Source of the DNA: Trichoplax sp. H2 | Lineage: Eukaryota > Placozoa > Uniplacotomia > Trichoplacea | Direction of reading: 5' to 3' | NCBI GenBank assembly: GCA_003344405.1 | Contig: NOWV01000153.1 | Coordinates: 1-64,000, forward strand | Length of the DNA stretch: 64,000 bases | Shown here: positions 1 through 13,404 of the stretch, piece by piece | Numbering within the stretch: position 1 is the stretch's first letter | Layout: each line of letters starts with the position of its first letter | Notes under the pieces: model-generated | Databases searched by the model: none | What the model was told of the DNA's origin: nothing | What the model saw: the letters and a program-made list of their open reading frames with translations, nothing else | Position numbers and translations under genes: made by a program

Positions 1-2348
1 TTATATTAGAGTAATTCCTATTGTAAGTAACTAGTTGTAATATATTATCGCTATATTATATTCATCAAATTTAGATAGCTATTTCTTCACGGTAGTTCGT
101 ACCGTGACATGTATATAGTCATCTATACTCTAGCAGAGAGCCTATACCACTACAGTCTATAGTTATGGCTACCAAATATCTCTTAGGATAAATATCTACC
201 GTACATTATACTAAACATGGCTAACAGTCTACAATCACAATACTAAGTTATATTACAATTACGCACCGTAAAAATACTAAGTTGTAGTGCCTAAGTCTTA
301 CACTCCTTAGGTTCGCAATCGTTTGACAAGAAATTTATACATTACTTCTCAACGAGACGTTAACTTATAGTTACAAAATCGACAGCAGATATTTTGCTAA
401 CTAGCGGCAATGATTTAATAATCAACCAATTATGTTATTACGACAAGTAAGTACATCGTAGCTATTTGGCTTCATGTCTGGTATAAATATAATTGGACAC
501 TCCTGCAATAAGTGAATTATGAACTATAACTTGGCGAAATTAGTTACAGCTAGCTTAGATACTCTACAGAATTAAGATATTAATAGGCCATACGATCATA
601 AATATGGTTCTAATGTTACGATTTAATAGTCAAGATCTGATTGCATTGCTAAAATATGTCTGCATTTAATAGAGTATATCTTACTTGGCCGCTATATTTT
701 CAAAATTTTTCAATATTATAACACGGTAGAATATCGAGAAATCTTCATACGAATTTGGTAGAGCTAGAATTTTGAACTGAAACTTTATTGCTCTTAATCA
801 GTTGGACAATTGAATAAAAAGAACGATTTACTAGCCGCTTAATACAATTACTATAATTTAATAACAATTATAGTACACGAAAATGACAATTTGCCAATAA
901 TAATACCTATATACAAGTTAATTAATTCATAGCAAGTGACAAAATATTTGTAAAGTGTAATTAGATAAATGTTTTAACTACAACCTCTACTATAGGTTTA
1001 AGTATAGCAAATTTTAATGCTTAATTAAGTGAATATGCTGCAATAATCAAAATAGAAATGTTATGGTGAGCTAATATAAAATAAACATAGAAGCCAGATT
1101 AAAATTACTACCAAAAATCTTATTCCATAACATTAGAAACCCGAGATTCTAATCTACTAAATTGAAAAAGTTTAACATAAATGATATTTAGTAGCTAGAT
1201 TTTAAATGTTGTTAACATATTAGGCAAATTAAGTCATGGAATGAAATGATGCTAAAAAATTCTAATACTTCTGAAAATATTTGATGCGCTTTAGCACAGT
1301 CAGCAATATAAGGTAAAATTTAAAATGAAGTTGGTATATACCGACCATTTACAGTAGAACCAGTTATCAAAACATTTTCACGCTATTAATAAGTAGTACC
1401 AATTGCTGTGATCATTAGATCACGATTTCATGATAAACAGTATCTATGATCATTCTAGAATCATAACAATAGCCTTGATCAGTATTTAACAAATAATAAA
1501 TCTACAATAATCAAATTTTATTCTTGCCTTGTTAGTACCTAGAAGTGATTTCGAAATCGAGAACTAAAGGAAATATACAGCCGAGCATTGTTATTATGTC
1601 CATTTTTAATTATAGTGGAAGTCATAAAAATTGATTTATTAGGATTATATCGTTTTATGTAGCTGATCAGAAATGACAATCACATTTGCCAAGGTTAAAA
1701 AGCTTCAGGATTTTAACATTCATGAGCCTTATAATCAGAAAAAATCAGACACCTAAGATAATACATGCAAAATATTGAAAGACATTTTGTAAAAGTATGT
1801 TGCCCTTGCTTTTACTTGTAATATTACAATTACGATACCAGAATAACTGCTGATCTACTAAAATATCTGTTAAGAAAACGTATTTTTCGCTTGACTAAAC
1901 AATGTTTATTTGATTCAGTGTTGCATATAAATGATGCATTCTAATGGTTAAAATTAATAAATTATAGACCTACACTAAAATATGCGAATAACTAATCAAT
2001 AAGTGTACAGCAATAACTGAGTTCAAAAATAAGTTATTCACAGTTTATTTCACGCTGATTTCATTATCTAGATGAGTATAATTACAGCTTTTTGCGACTT
2101 GAAATAAACAAAGAATCAATGAATCTAGACCTTAAGAAATAATAGTTACAGCTGCTTGCCTTCAATCCAAGATCATTTAGCGATTTTATAGTCAATGAAA
2201 GCATGGACATGCTACTTTTGTGCTTTCATTAACATTAAATAAATTAAATTTATCTATAATGTAAGCAAAAGCTCTCATATAACTTAATTTCAAATTATCA
2301 TGACTATTTTGATAAGGCACTACCAAAACGTGAAATAACGAGACACTT
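1..2348. other. AT-rich region without recognisable gene
   Basis: No long open frame and no coding-looking exon series was seen on either strand. The only local structure noted is a small perfect hairpin at 88-106 (seven-base arms CACGGTA/TACCGTG around GTTCG). The 3' part of the region is probably the downstream flank of the broken GPCR gene on the minus strand. Confidence 0.6.
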
Positions 2349-3374
2349 TTAGGAAGGTAAAGAGTTCACTTTAATATGACAGTCGTTGCTTTCGGTGTTT
2401 TCTTTTTCGATAAATGTGATTACAAGCGTTTGATGACTGCAAAAGGAAATTATTTTTCTAGACCATTTTGCTGCCAACTTCTTATATTCTTTTCGTAATA
2501 TTTCATTAGTAAAGGCGTATATTAGCGGATTTACAACCGAATTGCAATAAAGTAATACTAACGCAATCATTTCTACGTATTGGTTAATTTTTATGGCCTT
2601 ATTATGAGCAAGAAATGATATCATACTCATAGTTCCACTCAAAGTTACTGGTAGCCAACACAGAATATTTGTACCCAAAATTAAACATGTTATTTTAATA
2701 GATTTTTTGATGCTACTACAATGAGCAATGCGAGATCTTGACTTACTATAAGCTACATAGAAAATGATAGAATAACAGCTAATGACTGTACTGACAATAG
2801 TAACTGTAAGCACCGCTGCAATTACAAGAAGGATATAGTTTTCACTGGATGCCGTTAATGACAACCAACAAAAATTTTTTAATTGATATTTACCGAAGCC
2901 GCGCAGAGATATTGGCAATAAAGGTAGTAAAGCGGCAATGATAGATTAAATACAGCAAGAAGTTATAATGATAGCATATCGTCGAATACTTGAATTTGCT
3001 AAGTAGTGGTAAGGAAATACGACAGCATAGCATCGATCTAAGGCGATAGTCGTGGATAAAAGTAATGCCATACCATTGCAAAATGAAGCAATGAAACCTT
3101 GAACTTGGCATATAGCATCGCCGTTCTGATACCATAACGCTACTATTAAACATGGTATAGCTAGACTACCAGTGCATAAATCGGTAATATTTAAGCATGT
3201 TAGAAAACTATTTTGGATATTGCGTAAGCTTAACTTGCGAGAAATAACCATCAAATTAAATGAATTAAAAAACATTGACGCAATACAGACTGTCGTTAGA
3301 ATTGGAATAAGAAACTTAAAGTCCGCATGAAGTAAAGGCTGAGCACTATAACTAAAATGCGAACCGTTGGCCAT
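2349..3374 (-). pseudogene. Class A (rhodopsin-like) GPCR, interrupted by one in-frame TAA
   Basis: Intronless seven-transmembrane receptor frame of 341 codons plus the final stop. It is interrupted once, by TAA at 2946-2948 (minus strand) inside TM4. The same frame continues on both sides, so there is no frameshift. Visible class A marks are D2.50 in LNITDLCTG, the TM3 cysteine in DAICQVQG, DRC in place of DRY at the end of TM3, the ECL2 cysteine in NFCWLSL, CWLP in TM6, NPLIY in TM7 and an intracellular LRKEYKKL helix. The ATG at 3374 has good context (AAT before, G after). The intact neighbour at 8433-9458 has exactly the same codon length and aligns without gaps across the stop, where it has isoleucine. 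I infer a recently inactivated tandem paralog; a sequencing error or a polymorphic null allele would look the same. The ligand cannot be told. Confidence 0.85.
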
Positions 3375-4720
3375 ATTGGCTATTAAAGGAGATCAATTGA
3401 GTTATTACTTGTACTATTGCTTAGAGAAGTGCAACCATTACTTTCTTTATTTAGTAGTTTACCTTTTTATGTTACAAGCAGTTAGCAAAATATATTGGAA
3501 GAATTCGTCAGATAAATAATAGAAGATTATGAAATAATGTTGGCAGACACTCTTAAATCCTGCTGACAGGGATTAATACTTCTTGCTGGCTATGGCAATT
3601 AATTTTTCGGCAGTCTTATATATTTCAAGAGATGTCAAAGCATTCAACTTTGCATAGAATAATTAATATCTATTTTCATTTCCATTAAGTGACGAAAATC
3701 AGTAAATATTTCACATGGGTAACTTCTTAATATTCACGCTACTTCTTTCCTTGAGGAAGCAAATTAATGAAGTACTGAAGTAATAAAAATAGTTGATGTT
3801 TATCGATATAAATTGCAGTACATTGGTAACTTAACTCCTATAACACAATTACCGAGCAGTAAATAAGAAAATAAAAAAAATTATCAAAGATAGGATAACA
3901 AGCATAGAATTCGGATGATGACATGCCTGTATTTGCTGTTTTACTATTATCATTTCTATACTACTGAATAATGTAAGGTAATTTTGACTTAATTTTCACT
4001 TGTCATAAGAAATTATATAGTAATAGTTATTGATATTAAACTGATCACCCAGTTATACAAACATCACTAGTCGTACAGCTATATTATTTTAGCCACAAAG
4101 CTTTTTCGAGAAAAGTTCAGGATTACCTATCGATGATATCTAATATTCTTCTGATGTAGAGCAAAAACAAATGGTTTCCTTTGGATTAATTGAGTCAGTG
4201 CTTGAAATGATGGAATGAACAACTTCGTGAAGGATCACGAACAGAATGTTCTACTAATAACTACTAAAGCGTACTTAGCATAAAATATTTCGGTTCTAGT
4301 CTAACTTTGGAATATCTTTGGTATACAGTTTAAACAGAATTAAAATGCTATGAATTTATAAATTGCATAATTCGAAATTTTAGTTTTGCCTGCTTACCAC
4401 GCGACAACAATAACGTCAATTCCACATACAGTATGCAGTATGTAGTAACTATGTTGAAAACATAATAACGCTTAGTTACCATTGATAAGGTATCGAAACT
4501 GAATACCGGTAATAAATACTATTTAAATTCCATCTTTGCTTTATTTTATAATAATTGAAAGCTATGATATAATATTGTCTTCTTTAAAGTATTGTATTTG
4601 CTATTATACTAGCTGAAATAAGGATAATTAAAAGTAAATTTCCACATCGATATCTAAAATCTAGGTCTAATAAGTTTATTATCTTAGCTCGGTAACCTTT
4701 ACATTCTGGCTTTTATCTTT

Positions 4721-4746
4721 TTGATGATTTGATGATTTGATGATTT
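4721..4746. repeat. Short tandem repeat, GATGATTT units
   Basis: Three consecutive copies of an eight-base TGATGATT-type unit. No associated gene is seen. Confidence 0.7.
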
Positions 4747-6803
4747 TAGCAAGGTATTCTTTGCTGCTGAGAGAAATTTATGGGTAATATAATTACGATA
4801 GTGTCGAAGTGCTGCAATATCAAAGGTCTAAAATTTTAGCAGTAGACATAGGAATTGCTTATTAATAAGATAATTCACTACGTTACTGCATAGGGTCATG
4901 TAACATAAATAATGTGACTAAGCGGACAACAGTGATTTAATTGCTTTTTGAAAGAGTATTTAATTTATTATATTTGTAAATTTAAAATTTGCTTAATTCC
5001 CTTTCGCTATTAGAAAGGGTGAAAATAAGGAATTAGATTTACATATTCAATCCATTACCTCATTCAAGGCTAAGACATCCTTAGATCTTTAGTATGAAAA
5101 CATTTCCATTAATTTTCATTAATTTAATAGTTTAATAATAGCTGATTATATCTTAGCCCAGAATTCTTTTGGCTTAAATAAAAATATTAATTTCTTTTCA
5201 TTTATATATTTATTAATTCTCATATTTTTTAAATCCATAATAGTAGCCTAGAAACTGCTTTCAATGGCAGTTAAATACAGGCATGTGTCTCCTCCAGGAT
5301 CAAAAGTAGAGTCTTTCTATTATAAAAATTAGCCCATTTTCATGTTCTAAAGTTGCTCATAAGAGACTACTAGAGAACATATGCACTAAATTTAATATTT
5401 TTAAACAAATTTATCTTTCGTATATTTCTAGATTTAAACACCTATATCTTTGCACTATACGTTAAAACGCATTAGAGCATGCATACGACACGAGATTAAT
5501 CGCGATAAGAGAGTGAACTAACTTTAGAGTTATCTTAAAAGTTAGGTCTTAACTAAATCATTTGCCCTTATCATAAACGTATTAGCTGCACAATCCTAAA
5601 TGTCACAACAAATAAGTCATAAAATATCACTACACGCTGATGTAAGAGTGCTGTGACTATGTCGTAAAAGATATGAATTTGAAAGACAGTTTCAACAGCT
5701 TTTACAAGAAAGTCGCCTGGTTAACTAATGAGTTATGAGTAAATTTTGATGATTGACCAGTCCCTAGAAAGATGTTTTATCAATTTTCTTTATTCAAAGG
5801 ATTAAGTCAAAAGATTGATGACGTCAAATACCCTAATCTTTATGTCTTCTCTAGCACAAAGTAGACATTTTCGAATTGTAGCGATCTGATGATAGAACGT
5901 AGCAGTATGATAATATAAAATTAGATTTAAAAGGGTGAGATATTTCATTATACGGATTACTGCGGAGATAAAGTGGTACAATTGTCTATAGGATCATAAT
6001 TTCGCGGCCTTAATTTTCAAATTTCTTTCCAAAATTATTCTTGTCGATAGATAGTGACTTAATCACCTGTGATTCTGTAATCTTCGTAGTAAGTATTAAT
6101 ATCTTTATTCCTATTTTTTAATTATATAATCCATTTCCTATTCAGATCATTTAAGTTACTTCAGTTTCTATCACTATTGATAATACGCAGATCTGCATTG
6201 AAAAAACTGGATAAAGTATTGTAGGTAAAGCTAAAATATATCGATATTATTGCACTATTGTTGGGCTATAAATAGCTGACTTAATACAAATGATTGATAT
6301 GAATATCTTGCGTAACATCCATTTTTAAAATAATAGAATTAAAAAAAATTTTATAATAATGCCTCAAATAATATAAATCTCTCAATCTATATTTAAAACA
6401 GAATTCAATAAGAATAGACTTTTTACTCAAGCAAAAATGTAAAACAATAATCAGTGTCTTATGAGATCTATAAAAAGGACACATTAGCAAAGTAATTATC
6501 TAAATTTTTACAAAGTATAATGATATTAGCTTACCGATATTTAATTGGAAATTTAACAGGCAACCAAAGTGTTGCCTTATATTTCATACTATTCCGGAAA
6601 ATAGCTAAGCTAATATCGCATTTTACTGTATCAGTACTCGTCAAGTAGGGTAAGCTTACAGCGAAAGTAAACACTTTCGAACTTATATGCTATTTACTTT
6701 TTATTATACTCCTCACATCCAATGACAGTATTGTATGCATTCTTACAAGCTCTGAAGTTTAGCTAGACTCGAGAAAACCTCTTTCTCAATATTTCTACTC
6801 TTT

Positions 6804-6920
6804 TATATGCGTTTTAGCAGGTGACGTTTGATTTCTACTATATGCGTTGTAGCATACAGAATATTTTTTCTTTAATATATTTTGTAGCTTGTAATCTTCC
6901 CTTTTCTTATATGCGTCTTA
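6804..6920 (+). repeat. Three spaced copies of TATATGCGTNNTAGC
   Basis: The word TATATGCG followed by a TAGC core occurs at 6804, 6839 and 6908, each preceded by a pyrimidine-rich stretch. The spacing is 35 and 69 bases, so the copies fit a period of about 35 with one unit skipped. It may be a degenerate satellite fragment; no function is visible. Confidence 0.5.
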
Positions 6921-6974
6921 GCCTAAAATATTACGATGGGCAGTAATGTAAGATATTTGTACAAGTCTACCAGA

Positions 6975-7261
6975 GACTACTGTATAAAAAAGAAAGAAAA
7001 GAAAAGAGGAAAGTAAACCGATCGTAGACTATACTAAGAATGTGAAAGCCGATTATTTTTTTGGTCATTTCAATTGTATTGCATGTCTGTGGTTGATATC
7101 TAAAACAGCTGCTAATATGCTGCTGAATTGGTAGTTTTGTAGTGTGATATACGGTTTCATTGGCACCGTATAGAAAATGACCGAAAAAATAAAAAGTTCC
7201 TATGTCATTTGCACTGACGGCCGCTTTGCATTCGTCTTTCTTTCCTTTTTATACAGTAGTC
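6975..7261. mobile_element. Fold-back (MITE-like) element with long imperfect inverted repeats
   Basis: The left end starts GACTACTGTATAAAAA followed by a purine-rich tract. The right end is its reverse complement (TTTTTATACAGTAGTC at 7246-7261), with about 27 bases matching at the tips. A second inner pair of arms (TTTTTTGGTCATTT near 7055-7068 and AAATGACCGAAAAAAT near 7175-7190) is also inverted, so the whole 287-bp unit can fold back on itself. It has no coding capacity. I could not find a convincing target-site duplication. The size and long inverted repeats fit a non-autonomous DNA transposon. Confidence 0.6.
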
Positions 7262-8432
7262 ACTGAAGTCTTCTAACTTCAAATACGGCTACAGTGTATA
7301 GCTGACGATCATGTTTGACTACTAACTATAATAATATCTAGTATATGGCTAATTGTGGTAAACGTGTGTACATAAATGGGATCATAATATCTTATTCTAT
7401 ATGAAACATTAGAAATTCTATCAATTTGTTCTCCATCTTATAATCTTTCGCCGTCGATTACAGCTTTTATCTTCAAGAATAACTATATATAATTAACGAC
7501 ATCAGTAGCCCTTTCAAGAAATTTATGAAAATTTTCTATAGCAGATTTAGCTCTAAATAAAGTTATGCCGATGGAATTCAGGCGTTGTCTTACAAACTTT
7601 AGATAATACAAGCAACTCTTCGATATTAGGCTAATAAATATTTCTTATCCTAGCGCCGCCCAGCAAAAGTGAATATATACTAAATATAATAGAAGTTATT
7701 TTTTAATATTATTGTAGTGCAGCCCCAAATATGGCTAGGATTGTGATTGTAAGACCGTACGAAAGCAGTAGTACTCGTATGTTATATTGAAGATAGATAG
7801 TTCTTGGTAGTTGTAAGACGAAGCTAATCTATGTAATAAAGTGAAGTTTACAAGAAACCGAAGTTTGTTTTATTAATAAGAAGATCACTTTATCTTAATC
7901 ATGGAACAGTATGCATCTAACAGTAGATTTTAATCTTTAGATCTGTACAACATAATAGCAAATGCTAATTGTCTATTTGTAGAAACGAGGTAGAAGTTTT
8001 TATTAAGTTATTGAAACTAAACATATTTTATCTTTACTATAATTAAGTAAAACTGGATTCAAATATTACACCATCAATATTCGAGCTTTCCCATGAAATC
8101 CATTTAGAGTCGACGTAGCTAGGATCTTACTTTATGTAAATACTATTTCTACAGAATCATTTCGTACGCTATTGTATACCAATAGATCAAACTTAACACA
8201 CAATCTTTATTGTATGCTCAAGAGGAAATCCTTTTAAGATTGATGTAGATTTCATTTTAATCTAACCAATTATTGTCCCACACTCCATAATTACGCTCGA
8301 ATATTACAAGATGTAACTCGATCGTGATACATTATCATTACGTATCTTTAAAGAAATCCAATCTAAGTTAACGTGGCTAAGATCAAGCTTTACTTAATTA
8401 ATTTGAGTTTGAAAATGATAACTTAGTATTAA

Positions 8433-9458
8433 TTACATAGGCAATGAGTTCTCTTTAATATTAATTGTTATTACTCTCGATGTTTCCCTGTTCGGTAAAA
8501 AGGAAATAACTGCTTGATTGTGGCATACAGACATGATATTTGAATGTAACTTTAGTATTAATTTCTTATATTCTTTTCTTAATATTTCATTCGTGCCAGC
8601 GTATATAAGTGGATTTGTAGCTGCATTTAAGTAGACTAATGTCAGCGCGATAACTTGGACATAAATACTTATTTTATATATCTTATTATAAAGTAGAAAA
8701 TGTACAGCACTAATGGTTCCAGATATCATTACAGGTAGCCAACAAATACCATTTGTACCCACAATTAGACTAGTAGTCCTAATGGACTTTTTAATACTAC
8801 CGTAGCTGGCAAAATTAGATCTTGATTTAATGTAAGCTGTATAGAAAGTGATAGAATAACTACTTATAAATACGACGATAGTAACAATTGCATTAATAGC
8901 TGCCATTGTAATAGTGATATAATTTTCATTAGATACCGTTAACGAAATCCAGCATAAATTCTGTATTCGATATTTACCCAAACCGGTTAAAGGTTTTGGT
9001 AACGAAGGAAGTAGAGCAAAAATTATGCTAATAATGCAAGCAGTAATGATGGCGATGTTATTACGTCGACTATCTACACTCGCTAAATACTGGTAAGGAT
9101 AAGTTACAGCGTAGCACCGATCCAAAGCAATCGCACAGGATAAAAATGTTGCCATACCAGTGCAGAATGAAGCAAAGAAACCTTGGACTTGACATACTGC
9201 GTCGCCATCTTGATACCACAATGCTATGATCAAACATGGTATAGTAACAATACCAGTACATAAATCAGTTATATTTAAATACGTTAAAAAGCTTTTTCGG
9301 AAATCGCGTAATCCTGGCTTTCGATAAATAATAATCAAATTGTAGAAATTACTAAATATCGCCACGACACTGATTATCATTAAAATTGGAATAAGGAACT
9401 TAAAGTTCATATGGAGTGGAGGCCGATAGCTATTATTCAAGTCCGATATATTATCCAT
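8433..9458 (-). CDS. Class A (rhodopsin-like) G-protein-coupled receptor
   Basis: Intact intronless receptor of 341 aa. I start at the ATG at 9458 (G at -3, G at +4), not the in-frame ATG at 9512, because the broken paralog at 2349-3374 begins at the equivalent codon and is then the same length. The N terminus has NIS and NNS glycosylation sequons. Seven hydrophobic segments follow, with LNITDLCTG (TM2), the conserved TM3 cysteine in DAVCQVQG, DRC instead of DRY, an ECL2 cysteine in NLCWISL, CWLP in TM6, NPLIY in TM7 and the LRKEYKKL helix 8. It should act at the plasma membrane through a G protein. I do not recognise the ligand class; it looks like a lineage-specific receptor expanded by tandem duplication. 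Confidence 0.9.
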   Translation of the reverse strand: MDNISDLNNSYRPPLHMNFKFLIPILMIISVVAIFSNFYNLIIIYRKPGLRDFRKSFLTYLNITDLCTGIVTIPCLIIALWYQDGDAVCQVQGFFASFCTGMATFLSCAIALDRCYAVTYPYQYLASVDSRRNNIAIITACIISIIFALLPSLPKPLTGLGKYRIQNLCWISLTVSNENYITITMAAINAIVTIVVFISSYSITFYTAYIKSRSNFASYGSIKKSIRTTSLIVGTNGICWLPVMISGTISAVHFLLYNKIYKISIYVQVIALTLVYLNAATNPLIYAGTNEILRKEYKKLILKLHSNIMSVCHNQAVISFLPNRETSRVITINIKENSLPM

Positions 9459-10262
9459 GCCTAATAATTCTTTGTCTGTGCAAATTGAAAATACACGAAT
9501 ATATATATACATATATAGATTAATATATCTTTATGTTCAGCCTTTTGATTTTATTCATCAGATGCAGTAAAATCCAGGTAGAGAGAAATTGCATGCTTAT
9601 ATTAAGCTATGCCGGATAGTTTTCATAATAGCTTTAAATATTTAAACACTTTCAAACCATGAAGTATGGATAGTTTATTATTAGCTAAATAATTAATTGA
9701 TATACTAGTCGTATGAAGCTGGAGAGAATCAATAAAAGAGACTCTATTGCCTTAAGATTATCGGACCAAATTCTAATACTATGATAAACGAAGAACAAGA
9801 ACGTATATTAAACACTTTTTATGTAACTATAAAATCCGCTTATACTGACAGCTAATATTTTTGAAGCTCGATTGCTATAAACATGGCATCAAAGAACAAC
9901 CATTGCTTCGAACCTTTCAAATTCTTGTTTTTCACTGTCACATATTGTTAAATACAACTGTTGTATAAACTTTTAAATCAACAATATTACTAGCTCGATA
10001 TTAACTCTTTTCGTAATCTTTAATTATTGTACAGTACCTGCAACAAAAGGCATAAAGTAGATAAATTTTTAGATGCACAATAGTAGGCCATACAATTAAA
10101 AATTATTCTGTCATAAGACCTTACCAAAGTAAAATTCTATTTAATAATCTATAATGATACCTAGAATAGTAGATCAATAAATGTATAACTTCACTTGTAG
10201 TACCTAAATTTCAATCATTACATGACGTAAATCCATTATACGTAACTAATTATATGTGTAAG

Positions 10263-10279
10263 TATATATATATATATAA
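10263..10279. repeat. TA dinucleotide microsatellite
   Basis: Uninterrupted TA repeats of about eight units. Confidence 0.8.
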
Positions 10280-13200
10280 TATTATCCATTGATGATATTC
10301 AAATGGTGCATATTAATTAATATTTAACTTAAGTCGTAATAACATTAAATAATTTGGAAAATGATTGATTCATGCAGTAACCAATAATGATGGTCATTTA
10401 TCAGTCTCAAGAAAGATTGAAAGTGTACGTACATTTAGTAAGCAATTTCTAGAAACATTTTTCTAGCAACGATCCAGTAATCTGGTAAGAGGCTAGATTA
10501 CAGTTGTTTTAAAATCAGATTAGCATGACTTATACTTTTTTGATGCTCAGCAGAGTTGACATCTGTCATCAAAATAAATATAGGCCAGTAATTGGGGAAA
10601 GATCGATTAGAAATAACTCAAGAAATCGATAGAATGCAATGTCAGCAAAAGGAGAGCACTTCTGATTGCTGTATCTCATTAAAGATCTTTAAGCCTTTGT
10701 GGTCTATAACTATACCATTAAGCTACAAAATTTCATACCACAAGTTGTCTACAACATATCTTCTTAGTACTAGTTATCGTTTTAACGGTTAACTGTACGA
10801 ATGGGTTAATTAATCATGACTGAACTACAACCGTATTAGCCTAGAGTCACTGTAGAAGTTAGCAGAGAGACCTAGTAAGGACTCTTTAGTCCTAGTTGCA
10901 AGGTGAGAAATTAGGTGTTACGCTAAGATAATTAATTTATCCGTCTGCGGTATTATGTTACTTGAAATCAAATAGTTTAACTATGATCGACCGCTAGAAT
11001 TACACCTTGAAACTGTTCTTGGCTAAACAGTACCAAATCCTATGTTGATGTTTTATCCACTTTGCAATAGACAGTTTCCTGGTAGTATCAATTATATCGT
11101 GAACTAGCGGTTGGTTACTTTTTGAATAACACACTATCGATTTTGTCAGGTCATAATTAGTAAAGCTCAATATGACTTTAAAAAGCCTTGCTGTACTTGA
11201 TTAATGCTTTCTTGGAAATAATTAAGAGTGGCTAATGCTATCTATTTGAGACTTGTGTCGATGAAACTTGAAATACTTTTCCTAACTCTATTTAAAGTCG
11301 ATGTCTCCAGAGGATTAGGTAAATTTCAACGAACTATTGACTAGATACGAAATTCCATTTAGAGGACCACTGCAAAATAAGGGATAATGATTAAGAAATA
11401 TCAGGCTCGGGGCATCGTTAATATCCTAAATGCATAGTAGCAAAGTTCGCCTTCGAAAATCATAAATAGGAAGAAGTTATATTTAATTAAGAAATCTTGA
11501 ATTAATTGAGCAACGATTTCATTTGTAACACATGTGTGAAAAACTTACATTTGCTAGCCATTTAATCATTAAAAGTTTAAAAATTAAAAATGATGCGAAT
11601 TGAATAGTACAATATCTATATCGTCAAAATTGCGAATGCCTGATGATTAGTATTGAAGACCGAATATCGTAGTAATCATTATAATTATTAATAGATGGAG
11701 AAATCAATTTAGAGATTTCGGATCAGTTTTGAAGATATAATTACATCTTATGATTAATTAATACTGTTTACAAATTGGTGAACATTAGAATATAAGAATG
11801 ACTTAATGCAGAAGCTACTAGTAATATAGCAACGATCAATCAAAAAATCATATTATCATTTTACTGTATCTCATAAGAGCATCGGTTCAATCGTTACACG
11901 CTAATAAAAAATTTACGTAAATACTCGTGAGTCTCGGCAATCAGCATGCAGTAGAATCAGCATTTTAATAGTGAATAACAAACTAGAAATTCATTATGAG
12001 ATCTTCTCTGTTTTGTTGCAAATACATGTATAATAGATTATAACAATAACGATATTGGCAACCGATATATGGCACTCTCTACTGTTTGTACACTATTAGA
12101 ATCAAAGAATCTTGGTCTTTTCAGTTTATTTCAGAGTAAACTCAAGAGTTTTAATAATATCAGAAATTTATTTGTATTAAACAGTTCCCCTTTATCTTAA
12201 TTATTTATTTTATGCTAGATCTCCAGGCTCATAGTAGTAATTAGAAGGGAAATTTAATTTAATTAACAAAGTATTGCATGATGCAAAGGGTAAAACATTT
12301 CATTCTATATTCTATACCTGTTCATAATTAATTTTAACTCAAAGTTAGAGACAAATCACTTATTTATTAGCATATTTTAATAAATTAGCGAACAGTCTAA
12401 AGAATTCTTACCCTTAATTCATGAATGATACTGGAGTATTTATATTAATGCAAACAGGATTGCATTTGAAAGGGTGCAAAATTTATCAATAATATGACAA
12501 TATCTACTATTACGAACGACAGATTTTTCTCGTTCGGTAGCATTCTATACTCTCCTAGTTTCTACGTAAGGATTACGCAAGTACTTTTTCATCATTTTAG
12601 CGAGAATTTTATTGAAAAATTTTTCCGATAAAATGGTTGTAATTAGTAAATAAAATTCTAAAATTTTTGCATCCGCAGTTTTGTCATAATATAGCAATCT
12701 AAACAAAATTTGTTACGATCCGAAAGAAACAGTTGACGATGTATGTGTTAGTAGATCATATTAGAATATGAATATTTTAATTTCAGTAGTTATGGATATA
12801 CAAAAATAGCAGCATATAGATAGACAAAGAATCTTACTTTATCTTATTTCAGTCATGGTAATGGTTTTGCTAACTAGAAATTTGATAACAGATAAAGCGA
12901 CATGATACTTACTATAAGTACTATTACGGTATTGGTGTTTAATATCATGTTGTTGCGATGCTGTCATCGTATTTTTTTAGATTAGTTTGCTATTCTTCCC
13001 AAAATTGTTTATTACATTAGATGTTAATGGAAATCTGAATTAATTGTGCTTACGATAATGATGTTCACTACTAGTCTTAACTGAGCATCAGTATTGTTTA
13101 TTTACTTCAGCTTGAGATGTTATTAATAATTAATGTTGTTTACAACTGGACTCTATACTGAGTCATATTAAAATTTATGTCTTGTTTCTCATACTAATGT

Positions 13201-13404
13201 AAGTAAATGATATAAAACATGTTTCTCTGTATTGCACCACCTACGTGTGTCGATCGTATATAAGGCCGAGCAGATACTATATCGAGGAATTGCTATTTCT
13301 TTATTGTACGATCAGGTCCATACTTTTTGGGTAATCTTAGAATAAAACTCATAAAGCTAAACAACCTTCTAGCCACTCATAGTGTTATGGTCAACCCCCG
13401 GGAA

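Larger units (their letters stand above)
3375..8432. other. AT-rich intergenic region between the two GPCR genes
   Basis: About 5 kb with no exon series that I can support. It contains a short tandem repeat (GATGATTT-like units, 4721-4746), three spaced copies of a TATATGCG word (6804-6920) and a fold-back element (6975-7261), listed separately. Remaining open frames are short, AT-driven and have no recognisable product. Confidence 0.6.

Noticed and set aside
2890-3153. Minus-strand open frame overlapping the broken GPCR
   Set aside because: It is a shadow frame of the receptor with no family features; the receptor frame itself continues through the stop.
9459-9512. In-frame upstream ATG of the intact GPCR
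   Set aside because: Weak context, and the paralog starts exactly at the codon matching the ATG at 9458.
10592-10792. 66-aa plus-strand frame
   Set aside because: No domain, no neighbouring exons, and typical of chance frames in AT-rich DNA.
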